A stretch of DNA of 64,000 nt from Thalassia testudinum (GCA_037157565.1 JAZHRO010000036.1:23114501-23178500); one strand, 5' to 3'. Shown: positions 33,901 to 46,574, counted from the stretch's first letter. Numbers and translations: made by a program. The notes: a model not told the origin generated them from the letters alone.

Positions 33901-35110
33901 TTCCTATTAATGTAATCATGACTAACTACTTCGCAGATGGTGAATTAGTGGGAATTCACACACATTAGAATCATCAGATTTCCACTTTTGAACCTTCTCC
34001 CGCACATAACCCTGATTTCCACCCACCCATGACCGAATTGAAGCCCTCACCTGATTCGCTCAAGTATGTGTTTCTGGGCGATAGTGAGGCATACCCCATG
34101 ATTATTAGTGCTCACTTGACCTTGGAATAAAAGCATCAATTGATTTCAATTGTATAAGATCATAGGGCAGCTATCGAGTGGAGCATTGCTGATATCCATG
34201 GGATTTGCCCCTCATATTGCACTCATCATATTTACACGGATGAGGGGGTGAAGCCTTCGAGACAACCACAGAGACAACTAAATCCGGATATGCTCGAGGC
34301 TATTAAGAGGGAGATCATTAAATGGTTGGATGTGGGCACTGTATATCTGATTTTTGAGAACCAGTGGATGAGTCCTATCTAGATCGTGCCCAAGAAAGTA
34401 TGACTCACCGTCATTAACAAGAACAAGCGAGAATCCATCCCAACCCACACCACGACTTCGTGGAGGGTTTGCGTTGACTATAGAAAACTAAACACAGCTA
34501 CCAAGAAAGATCATTCTCCTTTACCATTCATTGATCAGATCATAGAAAGGTTAGCCAGATGTAGATTCTTTTGCTTCTTGAATGGGTACTTTAGGTATAA
34601 TCAGTTTGCGATTAACCCGAAAGATCAAGACAATACTACTTTTACATGTCCCTTTGAAACATTCACTTTTAAGTGAATTCCCTTCGGCCTTTGCAATGCA
34701 CCAATGACATTTCAATGTTGTATGATGCCCATTTTTTCTGATATGATTGGGGATTATGTGAAAGTATTTATGGATGACTTCTCCATTTTCGAAGATGATT
34801 TCTCATCTTATCTTGGTAACCTCATAAATATCTTGAAAAGGTGCATTGAACTAAATGGGAGGATGGCATTGTACTAGGTCACAGGATCTCATCTAACAGA
34901 CTCGAGGTTGATTGAGATAAATCAAAAGTCATATCCTGATTACCTCCACCTAGCTCAGTTAAGCAAATCAGATCATTCTTGGGTCACGTCAGATTTTACT
35001 GAAGATTTATTCGCGATTTCTAAAAAATTGCTCATCCTTTGACGAATCTTCTGGTAGTTGACGCCCCATTTGACTTCAATTCCTCATGACTCAATGCTTT
35101 CAAGACTTTA
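33901..35110 (+). pseudogene. Element A reverse transcriptase
   Basis: Athila-type pol: KYVFLGDSEAYPMIISAHLT, IGWSIADIHGI-like segment, GVKPSRQPQRQLN, VCVDYRKLNTATKKDHSPL, FCFLNGYFRYNQ, and the catalytic FMDDFSIF near 34770. Stops occur at several Gln/Trp positions. About 45 nt present in H are missing near 34855, and the frame is lost by about 34870, so the polymerase is dead. Confidence 0.85.
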
Positions 35111-35119
35111 CAAAGCATT

Positions 35120-35617
35120 GTTTCTAATTCTCTGATTCTCCAACCACCTGATTGATCGCTCGACTTCGAGATTATGTGTGACGCCTCTGATTTCACTGTC
35201 GGAGTCATTTTAGGCCAACATCGGGAGTGCCAACCTTTTGTAATTTGCTACACTAGCAAGACGTTGAATGGGACTCCGCATAATTATATGGTAACTAAGA
35301 AAGAACTATTAGACGTAGTATTTGAGTTGGAGAAATTCAGATCATATCTACTTGGGTCCAAAGCAATAATTTTCATAGATCGTTCTGCCCTCCAACACTT
35401 GTTGGCAAAGAAGGCTGCCAAACACTGTCTTATTAGATGGATCCTTCTTTTGCAAGAATTCGATGCCAAAATTCATGACAAGCCCGAAGCTCAAAATGTT
35501 GCGGCGGATCACTTATCTCGATTAGACCTAGCCCACATCACCTATTCCCAACCTATCTTAGATCAATTTCTGTATGAGTATCTTTTGGCTGTTACTTCTG
35601 GTGAGTTTCCTTCGTAA
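35120..35617 (+). pseudogene. Element A RNase H domain, open stretch
   Basis: An uninterrupted stretch from 35174 codes MCDASDFTVGVILGQH, then [36 protein letters not shown] and AADHLSRLD. The four acidic catalytic positions (Asp, Glu, Asp, Asp) appear to be kept, unlike in H. It is part of a dead polyprotein: the preceding RT is frameshifted and a TAA follows GEFPS at 35615. Confidence 0.8.
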
Positions 35618-36543
35618 GTAGATATCGTAAACTATCTTGTTACAGGCAAGATTCCTGCGAACCTATCGAAGGACCAGAAATTCAAATTTATTTTCGAGGC
35701 CAAATTTTATTTTTGGGATGACCCCTTGCTTTCCTCGTTGGAGCCGATCAGATTATCAGGAGGTGCATCCCCGATTTCAAAATCTTTAGTGTGTTACCTT
35801 TTTGCCATGGCGATGCCTATGGTGGTCATTTTTCAGGCCGAAATACCACTACAAAGATTTTGCAATCGAGTTTTTTCTTGCCAACCATTTTTAGAGAAAT
35901 ACGTGAATTTGCCAAGCTCTGCAAGCGATGCCAGTCGATCGGATCTATGTCTCCAATCCATTCAAGTTGTAGAAGTGTTTGACATTTAGGGCATCGATTT
36001 CATGGGCCCTTTTCTAAACTTGCATGCATGCTTCGAATACATACTTGTCGCTGTTGACTATGTCTTGAAGTGGGTTGAAGCCATCCTAGCAAGATTGGCT
36101 GGTTATAAGACCATCATCTCCATATGGAAATTTATGCTCACGAGATTTGGTGTACCTGAGCTCCGATTAGTGATGGGGGTAGTCACTTCATCCATGCTCA
36201 TTTTAGGTCACTATTAGAGAAATACAGGGTACATCATCTTGTTGCCAGCCCGTATCATTCGTAGACCAATGGATAGGCCAAAGTTTCTAACCATCAAATA
36301 AAACTTATCCTACAGTAGATGGTTAGACCAAATAGGAATGATTGGTCCGATAGATCAATTGATGCACTTTTGGCATATCAGATTGTGTACAAGGCTCCAC
36401 TCAGAATGTCGCCATACCGTATGGTGTATGGAAAGGCTTGATACCTTCCTGTTGAGCTGGAACACCTTGCCTTTTGGGTAGTGCAAAAGTGTAATTTTAA
36501 TCTCGATGCGGAAGGCTATGAAAGGAAGCTCCAGCTCAACGAA
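35618..36543 (+). pseudogene. Element A integrase, N-terminal and core parts
   Basis: Homologous to H 59531-60390. Zinc-finger residues (CHGDAYGGHF, CKRCQS) and core pieces (MGPFLNLHACFEYILVAVDY) are visible in different frames. It breaks off at 36543, where insertion F begins within QLNE; the gene resumes at 39071. Confidence 0.78.
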
Positions 36544-39065
36544 TGTTGCTCACTCTAAATCGAGGTTTTAGAAGTAAATTATTGTAGTATAGCCGATAAA
36601 TTATGAAGAACACTTAAAATTTATAGCTCGAAAGAAATCCAAGGTCGAACGTAGGGAGCAATATGGCAATTTATCTCAAAATCATAATTTTAAGCAAGAA
36701 TATAACAATGTAATAGCAATTTCAAGCACAAATGATGTAAATATAAAATCAAGAGTCAATGTGGCAAAAAAAATTAGGGTAAAATGGTGATTTGAATCAC
36801 CAAATTACCCCAATACAATAATGGCAAATAATGCAATAGCATTAATCAACCAAAGCCATGTATGATGAGTGCACAGTGCACTTCTCTCTAATGCTACAGT
36901 GCCTAAGCACTGTTCCTATTTTGGTTGCTTCTTCTCTTCTTCCACTTTGGCTTCTCTTCTTCCTCTTCACGCACAAAGGGAGGACACTTCACTAATTTCG
37001 TTAAGTGTTAGGATCTCTCTGAAGCAAAACCACCCTTAAGCCCACATGTTCTCTCTCTCGCTCTCCTATTCTCCTCTTTCTCAATATCTAGGCATATATT
37101 CGGATAATTGGGTATCTGGATTTTCATGTACCTGGGACCAGGGCTGCGGGCATGGGTCACAACCGAGGTGTGAGAGAGTAGGTGGGCAAGTGATCGAGTA
37201 ATGGGGACTCGACCCTCATGTCTTGGGCAAGGGTTCGAGTTGATAAATTCCTTTTATCTCGCACTGAGGTCTCGGTCACGCACGATGTGGGACTAAATGT
37301 CCCACAGTTCCCCTCACGAAGCTATTGACAATGGTTCTTCTAATTGTAGTCTGAGATGAATTCGTGGTTTCCAATTGAAGTCTTGGAGGGTGGCTTGGAA
37401 GCCTTCCACGCGCCTTGGAGGTGTCACCTGGAGGTGTCATGGCTAGAACACCAGGAATGATGTTGGAAATAGTGGTATGGTGGTGGAGGTCCGGTAATCT
37501 ACTTGAAATAGAAAATATGGCCTCTCAGCCCTGTCAAAAATGCTCAGGAGGATCGTATGACCACGGCGGATGAACTAGTGGGTGTTGCCTGCGGTGTGAT
37601 GCTTGTGTGTGAGTAGTGAAGTCGGTGAAGGTCAGTGCAGGTAATGGTGTTTGGTAGGTTGTTTGGAAGAGCAATCTCGTCAATTTCTTGAGGGGTTTTG
37701 CTCATGAGGTTACGGGAAAAATGTAGGGACTGGTGGCGAGTGGAAAGATGATCTATGGTGGCTGGAATGCTTCATCGGAGGTACGCTAGCGAGATAGAAG
37801 ATGAATTTGAAAGAGGCGATGCGATGGTCGTGTCGGAGTGGCGAAGACGAAGTTGTGAAGTAGCGCAGCTAGGGAGTTGATCTGAGTAGGTAGTGAACGA
37901 GGAGGAGGAGGAGCGACGCCAAGTTTGGTATGGCTAGAGCTGGAGACGAAGGGAGTTTTGATGGGAGAGAATGGCGACGAAAAAGGGGCAGGAAGTGCCT
38001 TGGGGGTATGTCGAGGCACTGAAGAAGCTGGGGAGTCGAGATCGGCCAACTATAGTCCATCACGGCTGGTGAAGAAGCTCAGAGGAAGGGGCCACCGGAG
38101 CGAGGTGGAGCGAGCCGAGGAGAGGAAATAGGGCTAGATTTGGTTCAATTTCTCACTAAAGAGGTAAGGAATGCCATGGGGGGTCTTTTATGGACTTGGG
38201 GTTAAGCTTTCAAGCTTGGAAACCAAGCTTCGAAGTTCCCAAGCTTCTTGAAATAAGAGACCTGAATCTTTGAAGGATTCACATGAGATTTTTAGAGAGA
38301 TTTGAAGACTTGGACATAGCTCAATAGGAAGGAGATTACTTGACGAATCTCCCTTTCAATTTTGAGAGGGATTTGTCAAGTAATCATAGAGTTCTTGCCA
38401 AATGAAGTTCGCTAGAGTAGGACTTCTCCATGAAAATGGTAATTGCAAAAGCTAAGGGGTTGAGTGAGAGAGAAAGAGTCAAATTAGACCAAAATGCAAA
38501 CTTGGTCAAGATGATCTCTGATTAAGACCAAATTTTGATACAAACCTCATTTTGACCTAAGGAATCTAATGGTGACCTAGTTTGCTTGCGTAATTTATGC
38601 AAAAACCTAAATTAGGGCAATAGTCTGTCTGTGACTCTATTTTGGGTCAAAAAGGATTCTAATGGTCAATTCAAAGATGTTAAACCCTATAGAATATTTT
38701 CTATGAATTTTAAAGGGTTTATGTGAATTTTATCCTGACCAGAACCTCAGTAGATTAAGTGAATCTATTTTTAGGGTTTCACATGTTATTTAATTCTTAA
38801 AATACGTGAAAACCCATTTTTATCTACATGGACACCCTTATTAGACTTAAATGCATATTTAACCTTTAGTAACCCTTAAAAAATCCTTTGGTTTATTCTG
38901 TATTTGTGGAATACTGGTAAAATTGTAGAAATATCCTTTTATTCTTCTTTTCTTCTCAAAACAGCTCAACCTGCCCAAGAGACCTTCTGACTGATATGTA
39001 GGAGCTTTTATTGACTTTATCAGATCAAATTAAGCTAGTTATTTCTCCTGATGGTGTTCTCATCA
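36544..39065 (-). mobile_element. Insertion F: 2.5-kb TG...CA unit, probably a solo LTR
   Basis: Bounded by TGTTGCTCACTC and TTCTCATCA with perfect ACGAA duplications (36539-36543 and 39066-39070) inside A's integrase. On the minus strand it starts TGATGAGAACACCATCA, a short inverted repeat like D's start. Near its other end the minus strand reads TTGCTCCCTACGTTCGACCT, the U5 signature, so it is an LTR in minus orientation with no interior. It contains AGTCCCACATCG (37294-37283, minus) 25 bp upstream of ATAAAAGG. No coding capacity is supported. Confidence 0.75.
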
Positions 39066-39070
39066 ACGAA

Positions 39071-39403
39071 CTAGAAGAAATGCGATGGGAGGCCTATGAG
39101 AATGAGAATATCTACAAAGACAAGATGAAGGCCTTTCATAATCGCTACATTCAGAGGAAAGTATTCACTCTTAACCAACAAGTCTGGTTATTTGATTCAC
39201 GCCTAAAATTATTTGTAGGTAAGCTCAAGTCCAAGCAAACTAGCCCATACATTGTGATTCACCCATATTCTAATGGTGCTGTCCTGATCATGGACCCAAA
39301 ATCTAGGCATGTGTCAATGGTAAATGGCCGATGCCTCAAGCCATTTATAACCCAGGAACCTCCTCCTGCTGATGAAATCATTAATTTCATTGAGGACGTG
39401 TAA
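39071..39403 (+). pseudogene. Element A integrase C-terminus
   Basis: Open stretch after F: LEEMRWEAYENENIYKDK, AFHNRYIQRKVF, QVWLFDSRLKLF, GKLKSK, GPYIVI-type segment, then a C-terminal LKPFITQEPPPADE and FIEDV at a TAA. It aligns with the end of H's pol at 60395-60719, so this stop is the natural pol end. Confidence 0.82.
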
Positions 39404-41351
39404 TCGAGTTTTTTCCCAGCTAAGGGCATTAAACTCAACACCTATACATATGCACATATCTTTTATACATGTCATATTTTCTTTTAGCATATTTTTCTGC
39501 ATATTGTATCATGGTTTGGCTTATGCTAAACAAAAAATTCAGGAGTGATTCAAAGTGATGTCTATCCACATACTCCCTCTCATAATTTCTTTCCTTTATA
39601 TTCATGCATGAGAGCATGCAAGAACTTAAACATGGGGGGCTAGTATGCATTAAATTGAATAATTTTTTGCCAACACTTAGAAAACCTCTGAGTAGCATGT
39701 TAATTGCACTTTAGCGTCCATAATTTAAGAACAATTGACTCCACCTTCAATGTTCACTTTGGAGCTGGAAATTGTCTGCAACAGCCACTTCTAACTCTTT
39801 CAGTCATCTTTTCTTCTAAATTAGGACTAAGCTGAATGTAACCCAATAAGGGGAATTATTGAAGTGCAATCATATAATGTTATTTGTACGTAGCATTTAT
39901 ATATATTGCATCCATGAATAAATATTTTTATTAAAAGGTTTTATTAGGGATTTTATTCGTTAGTTGATTCCAGAATTTAGAACCTAGTACAATTTTACAC
40001 TTACACGTAGATTTTGCAATGGATCAATTATGGAGATCGATAAACATCTTCAGTTTGTCAAGAAGAAGCAATGCTTCTTTTCTTAAACCCTTGGACAATG
40101 GTTAGCGAGTCAGGAAAGTCATCTTCTAGTAGATTTACCAAACATTTGTGAGGTAAGAGTAGAGTGTCTACTGGTGCTCTAAGACAAGTGCAAGGAATCC
40201 CTATGTCTGGATAATTAGGTAATGATACTCGGAGTTAAGCATAGTTTTCACGCTCAGTTCCTGCATACAAACTTTCTGTGAATTTTTGAGAGCCATCAAA
40301 TAAGGAGAATATGCAGAGATTGAGTTCTAGTCCTTTATGAAATTCTCAGTTGAAGAAGGGTATTGATGTCAAGGTCAGAAAATACGCTGTCTTATCCATC
40401 CCTCTCCTGGTGCTAAGAGTAAGCACTTCCACCAAATAAGTTATTTGATATCCTGTTGAACGCCACCAATTCCCAATAATGACTCCTGAATAAAATTTGC
40501 ATGTGTCATGTTGATATGAGAAAAAGAAAATATGTGCATAGAAAAAAAAAGAAAAGAAAAAGAAGAAAAGAAAGAAAAAGGTATTGAGTTATAATTGTGT
40601 GTAGTTCATTTATTTCAATTACATTGAGGCAACATTACCCACCACATTAGCAATCCACCAAATACGACCTTAATCTACTTGTCTGTATCTCTGATAGCTC
40701 GAATACTAGCTGAGAAATTCTGACTTAGTTATAGGTTTATCAGAGCTCTATTAGTGTTAATGACACGTAAGACCACCAAATATGGATTATATTTGTAAAT
40801 CTGGCAAGATTGTGAGCTCAAGAAAAGAAAAAGAAAAGAAAAAAAGAAACAGAGAGTGAGTACAAAGGAACCAAAGAGAGCACAATTTTTCCGCTCCTCT
40901 TTGAGTTGATTTATTCGATAGTCTGGAAATCTAGATTTTGTAGTACTAGTCTATATGTAGCGCCAGATGAATATAAGCCACCAAATACAAACCCACTTGA
41001 CTCAAACATCTTCTACCTAAGCTAAAAATCATGGTAGAAATCACAGACTTTGTTGTATCCTCGATGAAAGAAGTTTGCCTATCCTGATAGAAATTTACTA
41101 GGGGTCAACTACAAACTTTAGAGGTGAGTTGATTTTTCACTCGAATCCATTGCATAAGCTACATCACTACACTTTCACAATTCTCTGGATTTCTAGATTT
41201 TTGGATGAAAACAAAGAAATGGATCTCTAATCTTACACTTGATAAAAATAATAAATAGTCCATTAGGAATCAACTCGTAAATAACTTAGTTATACAGTTT
41301 GCAATTAGCTTTTTATTTGCTACGGAATAGCAGGATTTAGGCTTGGAGGTA
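39404..41351 (+). other. Element A 3' noncoding region
   Basis: Homologous to H 60720-62722. It has CCAGCTAAGGGCATTAAACTCAAC just after pol, an internal ACATGGGGGG tract near 39631, purine tracts at about 40536-40580 and 40823-40850, CCACCAAATA motifs at 40439, 40655, 40773 and 40978, a TTTGCTA/TAGCA hairpin (41316-41332), and GCTTGGAGGTA against the LTR. No gene. Confidence 0.72.
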
Positions 41352-42480
41352 TGATTGCGTAGCAATCATCGACCTTAAATGACCTAAATTAAGTTAGAAC
41401 TTAGCATAATTATAGCATAATTCATGCATCAGCTGCATACTTTTCATCTTTCCTGCTTATTTAGATATTCATGAAATAATGAGACAATAATGTATTGATT
41501 AGTGTATTTCTTGGTTTGCAGGTAATAATAAGCTTAGGAGATGGCCTAAAGCTCAATAGAAGCTAGATAGAAGCCAGAGTTGGAGCAGAACCCAAAGAAT
41601 AAAGTTGCACTCAAGCTGAAGACATAATGTAGGGAAGAGGTATACTACATTAGTTGTTGGATTTTAATGCTTAGATTGAATTATGAAGAACATAGGACAT
41701 CCCTACACCTTTCCATAACCTTTGGATGGCCTTCGACACCTTACTATACCTTAACCACCCTTCCATTAGGTCAAATTAGCTTAAAACACCCTAAAACCAC
41801 TTTCCAGCATAGTTTTGAATGTCCAGACATTAACTCCAAATGTCGAATTTCTATAAAAACCCAAGACATAACCTAGCATCCATACTGATCCAGTATTGGA
41901 TGTCCTAGATAAGACTTAGACTTTTGATTTTGAAGTATAAGTTGTCTAATCTTAAGATCCGACGTCTGGTACCGCTCTCCTTTTGCTGTTTTAAGAATCA
42001 AGCCTCGATCTTGATTCCTAAGGCCTATAAACCCAATCCTACACACTAAAAAACCTAATTTAAGGTAGCTTAAGCCTAGTACACCACCTTAAGACCCTCC
42101 TAAGAACCTAGTTAGGTTCTCACTAAGCCCAATTGACTTGGATCAAGTCAATTACACTCTACCTAGTCAATTGGACTCATAGAGTCCAATTGAGATCAAA
42201 TCTCAACCAACACAAGTCTAATTGGACTCAGTGAGAGTCCAATTGACTCAAGCCTAATTGAAATGCAAATTTTCTCTCCCAATTACACACACATTCACTA
42301 AATTAAACTTGTGACGAGTTTAATTGCACTTACCACCTTACTAATAGGTTAGATGAACCTATTTTTAGAAACCCAGCTAAGCCCAATTACCTAGACCTAT
42401 AGGATTCAACTTAGACCACCTAGATACCACCTAATTGACACACACACACATACACCACCACCACCTCTTGGCCATCCACT
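41352..42480 (+). repeat. Element A 3' LTR, truncated
   Basis: Starts TGATTGCGTAGCAATCA and is homologous to the first half of H's 2293-bp LTR, including most of the hairpin array (about 42109-42340) and a short CA repeat near 42440. Homology is lost at about 42480, where sequence of the G LTR begins, so the R/U5 half is missing. Confidence 0.75.
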
Positions 42481-42995
42481 CTGTGGGAGTGCACACGTTG
42501 ACCAATGTGCTATGAGTGCATTTGAGTCCAGAAGACGTCTTTGTGGTCACGGCGAAGAGTTGATCATAGTCATTGGATTTTGATCCAGCAGCTGAGATTG
42601 CTCATTGGAGGCACCTTGGAGGAGAGCTGGGTGACATTGGGCGATCTGGATGGTGTCACGTGGCACCATCTAGATCGTCCAACTTCTTTTGTTTGTAGAG
42701 GATGCCATGGTGCTCTGATCAAGATGATTTTCATGTTAGCGAATTGCGATCATCACTCCGAACCCATCCGTATGGTCCAATTTTTCATCCAAAGTCCATA
42801 AAGGTGTCACATTGCTCCCTGGCCATTGATCATCCTCAGATTGCACAATGTGCTACATGACTCCGATGAAGACAATTTCGTAGGAATTGGACTCCATTCA
42901 TCGTCCTGATCAGATCCATACGGTTGGATTGTCAATCAGAGGCCCCAAAATAAATCTCCTTCTCTCCTTTCCATAAAAGGATGCTAATTAACCTA
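42481..42995 (-). repeat. Element G 3' LTR fragment
   Basis: Homologous to U3 of the E, I and B LTRs. It contains a 34-bp near-palindrome (two mismatching pairs of seventeen) centred on CACGTG at 42643-42676. Left junction with A's LTR is at about 42480; right junction with the interior is at about 42995. Confidence 0.7.
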
Positions 42996-44360
42996 GGTGA
43001 CCTAAAGAGTTTCTACCTAAAGGTTTATCTTTCTGATCGGTAGCTTTCTGCCTTTTTTTTATGGGGTCAACAAAAGGGCGAATGCAGTGTATATCTCCCT
43101 AGTTTATTCTACTTCCCCGCTTCTTCCCTAAGTGTTTTGGGAATTATTTGTGCACTTTTGTGAGCTGGGCTGTGGACAACCTGCTAATGGGCTATTACCC
43201 ACGGCAACTTGCCAACCATACTCATGCGGTGAAGTGTGGCTTATTTTATTATTTTTATTCTTATTTTTTTCTCCTTTTTCTATTTTTCTATTTTTCTTTT
43301 TACTTTTGAGTATCATTTTTTCTCTTTTTCTGAGTAGGTGGCTTCCCTGATCTATGATTTACATAAAAGCAGTAGAATGAATATGGTCATGTAGCTAAGC
43401 TCTAGACAACCAGCCAATGGCTGTTACCCACGCCAACTTGCCAACCATACTACCCTAGCAAGTTCATTAGCTATCTAATTTTCGTAAAAATCATCGATAA
43501 GTGAGCCAGTGCAAATAGTATGTAGATGCTTTAAACTTGAAGTCCCCTCAAATCAGAGGGCATGTTGATAAGTCGTATATTTATCACCCTAATTTATTAA
43601 CCAAATTAGAATAAAATTAACTTAGTGAAGACTTGAGACTAAGTCCACATTTTAGTGGACACCCAGGCTGATTAATCCCGAAGACCTGAAGAGTTTAAGT
43701 GTTTAGGTCCTAAAGTATCATCTCCTAAAGTTAACAACTCTTAATGCCTAATTTCTCTTCTCCTAATTCTATTTTTTTCTTGCCTTTTTGAATTTTAATT
43801 TTTTTTAAAGAAAGTAAAAGAAATTCCTTAGAGCTAACAAAATAATTTCATGATTAAGTATCCACCCCCTATGCCTAAATGATGCAATGACCTTATTGTA
43901 AAAATAAAGATATGAAAAGGGTGAAATAAATAGAATATCACCTAAATTTTGTAATAGATGTAGTCAACTTCGTAGAGAAAATGGGATATACACACGTGCT
44001 AAGTTTGTTGCCTTTAGCTAGGCATAATATACAAACAAAGAACTTAAGAATTCACAAGTTCAGGTTAGAATTAGAATTAAAAGATTAATCCCTAAACCCA
44101 CCAGAAGAAGATGTCCACAAATGTGGACCAGATTATGATGTAGACCCATGCCCCAGGGTTGAGTGGTTCTATGGTTATGGATGAAAATCACCCAGAACTA
44201 GAGAACATTATGCTTCGGGGTCGAGCAAGCAGCTTTGGGGTATGCAACCTAAGTTTGAAATTCTAGACAAAATAAAGTTCTAAACTAATAGGAGTATTTG
44301 TCCATTTGGAATTTGGCTCAAAAAGATAATCCACTATTCTATGCTTGGGTTGAAAATCCT
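42996..44360 (-). other. Element G 3' noncoding region
   Basis: Two hairpin modules (43404-43448 and 43174-43218), pyrimidine tracts (about 43240-43330 and 43765-43805), and a C-rich run near 43862 corresponding to the internal GGCATGGGGG tract. Same order as B, E and I. Confidence 0.68.
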
Positions 44361-45466
44361 CTAAATAAAAATATCATAAGGGTCCTGATAGAAGGTGGGT
44401 GGTTTCAGGTCAACAGGAAACCTTAAGTCCAAACTTCCACCTTCCCTGGAGTTAACTTCCCAGATCTTAATTTGTAAATTCTTGTCCTCTAAGATCAAGT
44501 GTTCGATTTCTAGGACCTCTAGCATATCATTCACCCCATGTGATTTACCCAAGTCCAAAAATTGTGGTTGAATCAAGATTAACTTGGGCTCAATGATCTC
44601 AAAAGTATGATCACCCAGTTCTTTGGGGTGTAGTTGAGGAATGGGGCTATTGATTGAATCATCCAATAATTCAAGATCAGAATCCTCCATGTCAGCCCTA
44701 GTAGGATCAAATTCCTCAATTATAGGGCTATCAAATAATTCATTAGATTCCTTAAGCCCGTTTGTCTCACTAAAATCATTTTCTTTGTGCTCAAGTGAGA
44801 CTTCACTAAGAGATTCCTCACCCTCAGAATTAAAGAATTCTTGATCCTCATTTATATATGTCTCAAAATCATTTATCATTTCCTGGTCCATGGAGACATA
44901 TTTTTCTTCGCTCCCTAGCTCGGGGATCTCAGGTGAGAAAATCACATTATCCTCAATCATTTGCTCTAAACCAACCTGGCCATCCTCGGTCTGATAAAAA
45001 TTGTGCCCCATACAGGGCCTGAGCAGTTTCTGACATTAGCTCTCTTGAAGGGTGTTCATCTTGAGAATCATTCAAAGATTGGACTAGGGCAACCACAAAT
45101 TTCATCCTCAATCTCGACGATATCCCAAATAGAAGCTCACTTGGGCCCCTATCCACAACATCTTGAAGCCAATCCAATAAAGAACTATTAAGCTCATCAA
45201 TCATTTTGATCATAGGCTCCAATGCTTCAGTGCATGGTGTTGGCTGAGCTTCTAGAGATTGTATAGTGTTCCTCAAGTTAGCCAACACCCTATCTTGGAC
45301 CTGATTTACTTGAACTGAATGGCTCGGTTTAGGGTTGGGTGGGTTTGGGTTAAAACTAGGGTAATCAAGAAATTGTGGTTCTTGGGTTCCTCCCTGATAA
45401 TAGGTTGTTTCAAGTTGTTCAAAGATGGGTGGTGACCAATATTCAGTATAATCCTGGGGAGAGTAG
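44361..45466 (-). pseudogene. ORFX of element G, N-terminally cut and frameshifted
   Basis: It aligns with E's ORFX from about residue 100. FEQLETTYYQGG, NPKPSHSVQVNQVQDRVLAN, SLLDWLQDV and KFVVALVQS lie in one frame. After a frameshift near 44990 follow EIPELGSEEKYVSM, an acidic region, PQLHPKELGDH and KIWEVNS, ending DPYDIFI. The N-terminal hundred residues are missing because element I inserted at 45467. Conservation of the acidic and C-terminal parts with I and E supports ORFX as a real gene. Confidence 0.75.
45462..45466. repeat. Left target-site duplication of element I
   Basis: AGTAG directly before the LTR, inside G's ORFX. The matching right copy is not found before the window end. 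Confidence 0.5.
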
Positions 45467-46571
45467 TGATGTAGACACATCCAATTAGGTTAAAATGCTT
45501 TTTCATGTATGTCTCTAGGCTTAGATATGCATTTCATACTATAAATATTGTATAGAATGCATCATTCTACATTTAGAGTAGTTTGTATATATATTAGATT
45601 AATTGCATCCTTTTATGGGCAGGAGAGGAGATTTAATTCAGAGCCTTGGATTGATGATCTGACCATACATATTTGATCGGAAAGAAGATCAGTGACCAAT
45701 GCCTCCGAAATCTCCTTGATTGGAGTCCCGTAGTACCATACGCAGTTCGAGGAAGATCAATAGTCGAGGGACTAGGTGATGCAATCCAGAGCTTCAAAAG
45801 ATAAATCTGATTGCATGGATGGATTCAAATCGACGATCGCAGCACAACGGTGCAAAAATCGACTGAATCTGATCTTTGTAGCAACCCCTACAAAGGAAAG
45901 AAGATGGATGACCCAGGTCCCGCCACGTGGCCCAACCCAGGCTGCCCATGTGCACGCACGTGCCATCGAACGTGCATAGCAGTGCGTGAGCATGTGGAGG
46001 CACAGCGTGCATTGCATGGGTGCGCGTAGACACAACAGCGGGCGGGTAGCGCACGTGGGTGCGTGGAGCATGCACCAGTGCAACGGCACCATGGGCGCAA
46101 GGCTGTCTTCAATGACGTTTGCAGTGAATCCTCAGTGACGTTTATGACTGTCACTAATGTCCTATATGCAGTTCTAGGATTCTCTTACCTATATCAATCT
46201 TCACTACTTTGTAGTGCAGTTTTTCCCATTTTCATAGTTGTAAAAACATTTAATCAGGCAATATATGATTGTGCTTCTCTCTACATATATTATTTTTGCA
46301 AGTAGATTAGTTAGATAAGTTTGCATCAACCTAATCTCTTGTTTGATAAAAATACTAAAAAAAATTTAGAAAAGATAAAAACAACAAAAACAAATAAAAT
46401 GCAACACGTGTATTTTTCAAACCAAACGTTCGCCTCCCTGTGTTCGACCTGAGACTCACCCTTCGAGTTTCGGTTATAAATTTTATCTAATCAATGGATT
46501 TTCTCACGAATTAAATAATGACGACGGGTTTTCCAAACTCAAACCTTTATGTGTGCAAATCCACCGCATCA
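45467..46571 (+). repeat. Element I 5' LTR
   Basis: Length 1105 bp, starting TGATGTAGACACATC (GATGT/ACATC hairpin) and ending CGCATCA. Related to E's LTR, but without most of E's CpG-rich block. It has GCCACGTGGC near 45923, an AGTGAC/GTCACT hairpin at about 46132-46159, and the U5 signature CTCCCTGTGTTCGACCTG near 46434. Confidence 0.85.
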
Positions 46572-46574
46572 TTT

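Larger units (their letters stand above)
2205..42480 (+). mobile_element. Element A: old Athila-like gypsy retrotransposon, host of nested insertions
   Basis: This is a plus-strand gag-pol element whose parts are collinear with element H. They are gag at 2205-2890 and 11287-11334, the gag end and protease at 32792-33900, RT, RNase H and integrase at 33901-36543, the integrase C-terminus at 39071-39403, a 3' noncoding region, and the start of its 3' LTR at 41352. Between these parts sit insertions B, C (with D and E inside) and F, each flanked by a short direct repeat. The 5' LTR, leader and gag N-terminus are not visible in the window. Many stops and small deletions make it non-coding. It is the oldest layer, because everything else on the left interrupts it. 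Confidence 0.88.
42481..45466 (-). mobile_element. Element G: truncated ORFX-type element
   Basis: On the minus strand, an ORFX gene (45466-44361) is followed by 3' noncoding DNA with both hairpin modules and a broken LTR piece (42481-42995). The LTR start and the purine tract are deleted: LTR interior joins noncoding DNA at CCTAGG near 42995. The 5' half is separated by insertion I at 45467, so it should continue past the right end of the I/H insertion, outside the window. Confidence 0.75.

Noticed and set aside
37786..38131. Open frames on both strands in F
   Set aside because: Overlapping frames in purine/pyrimidine-biased LTR sequence; no domain and no conservation in other elements.
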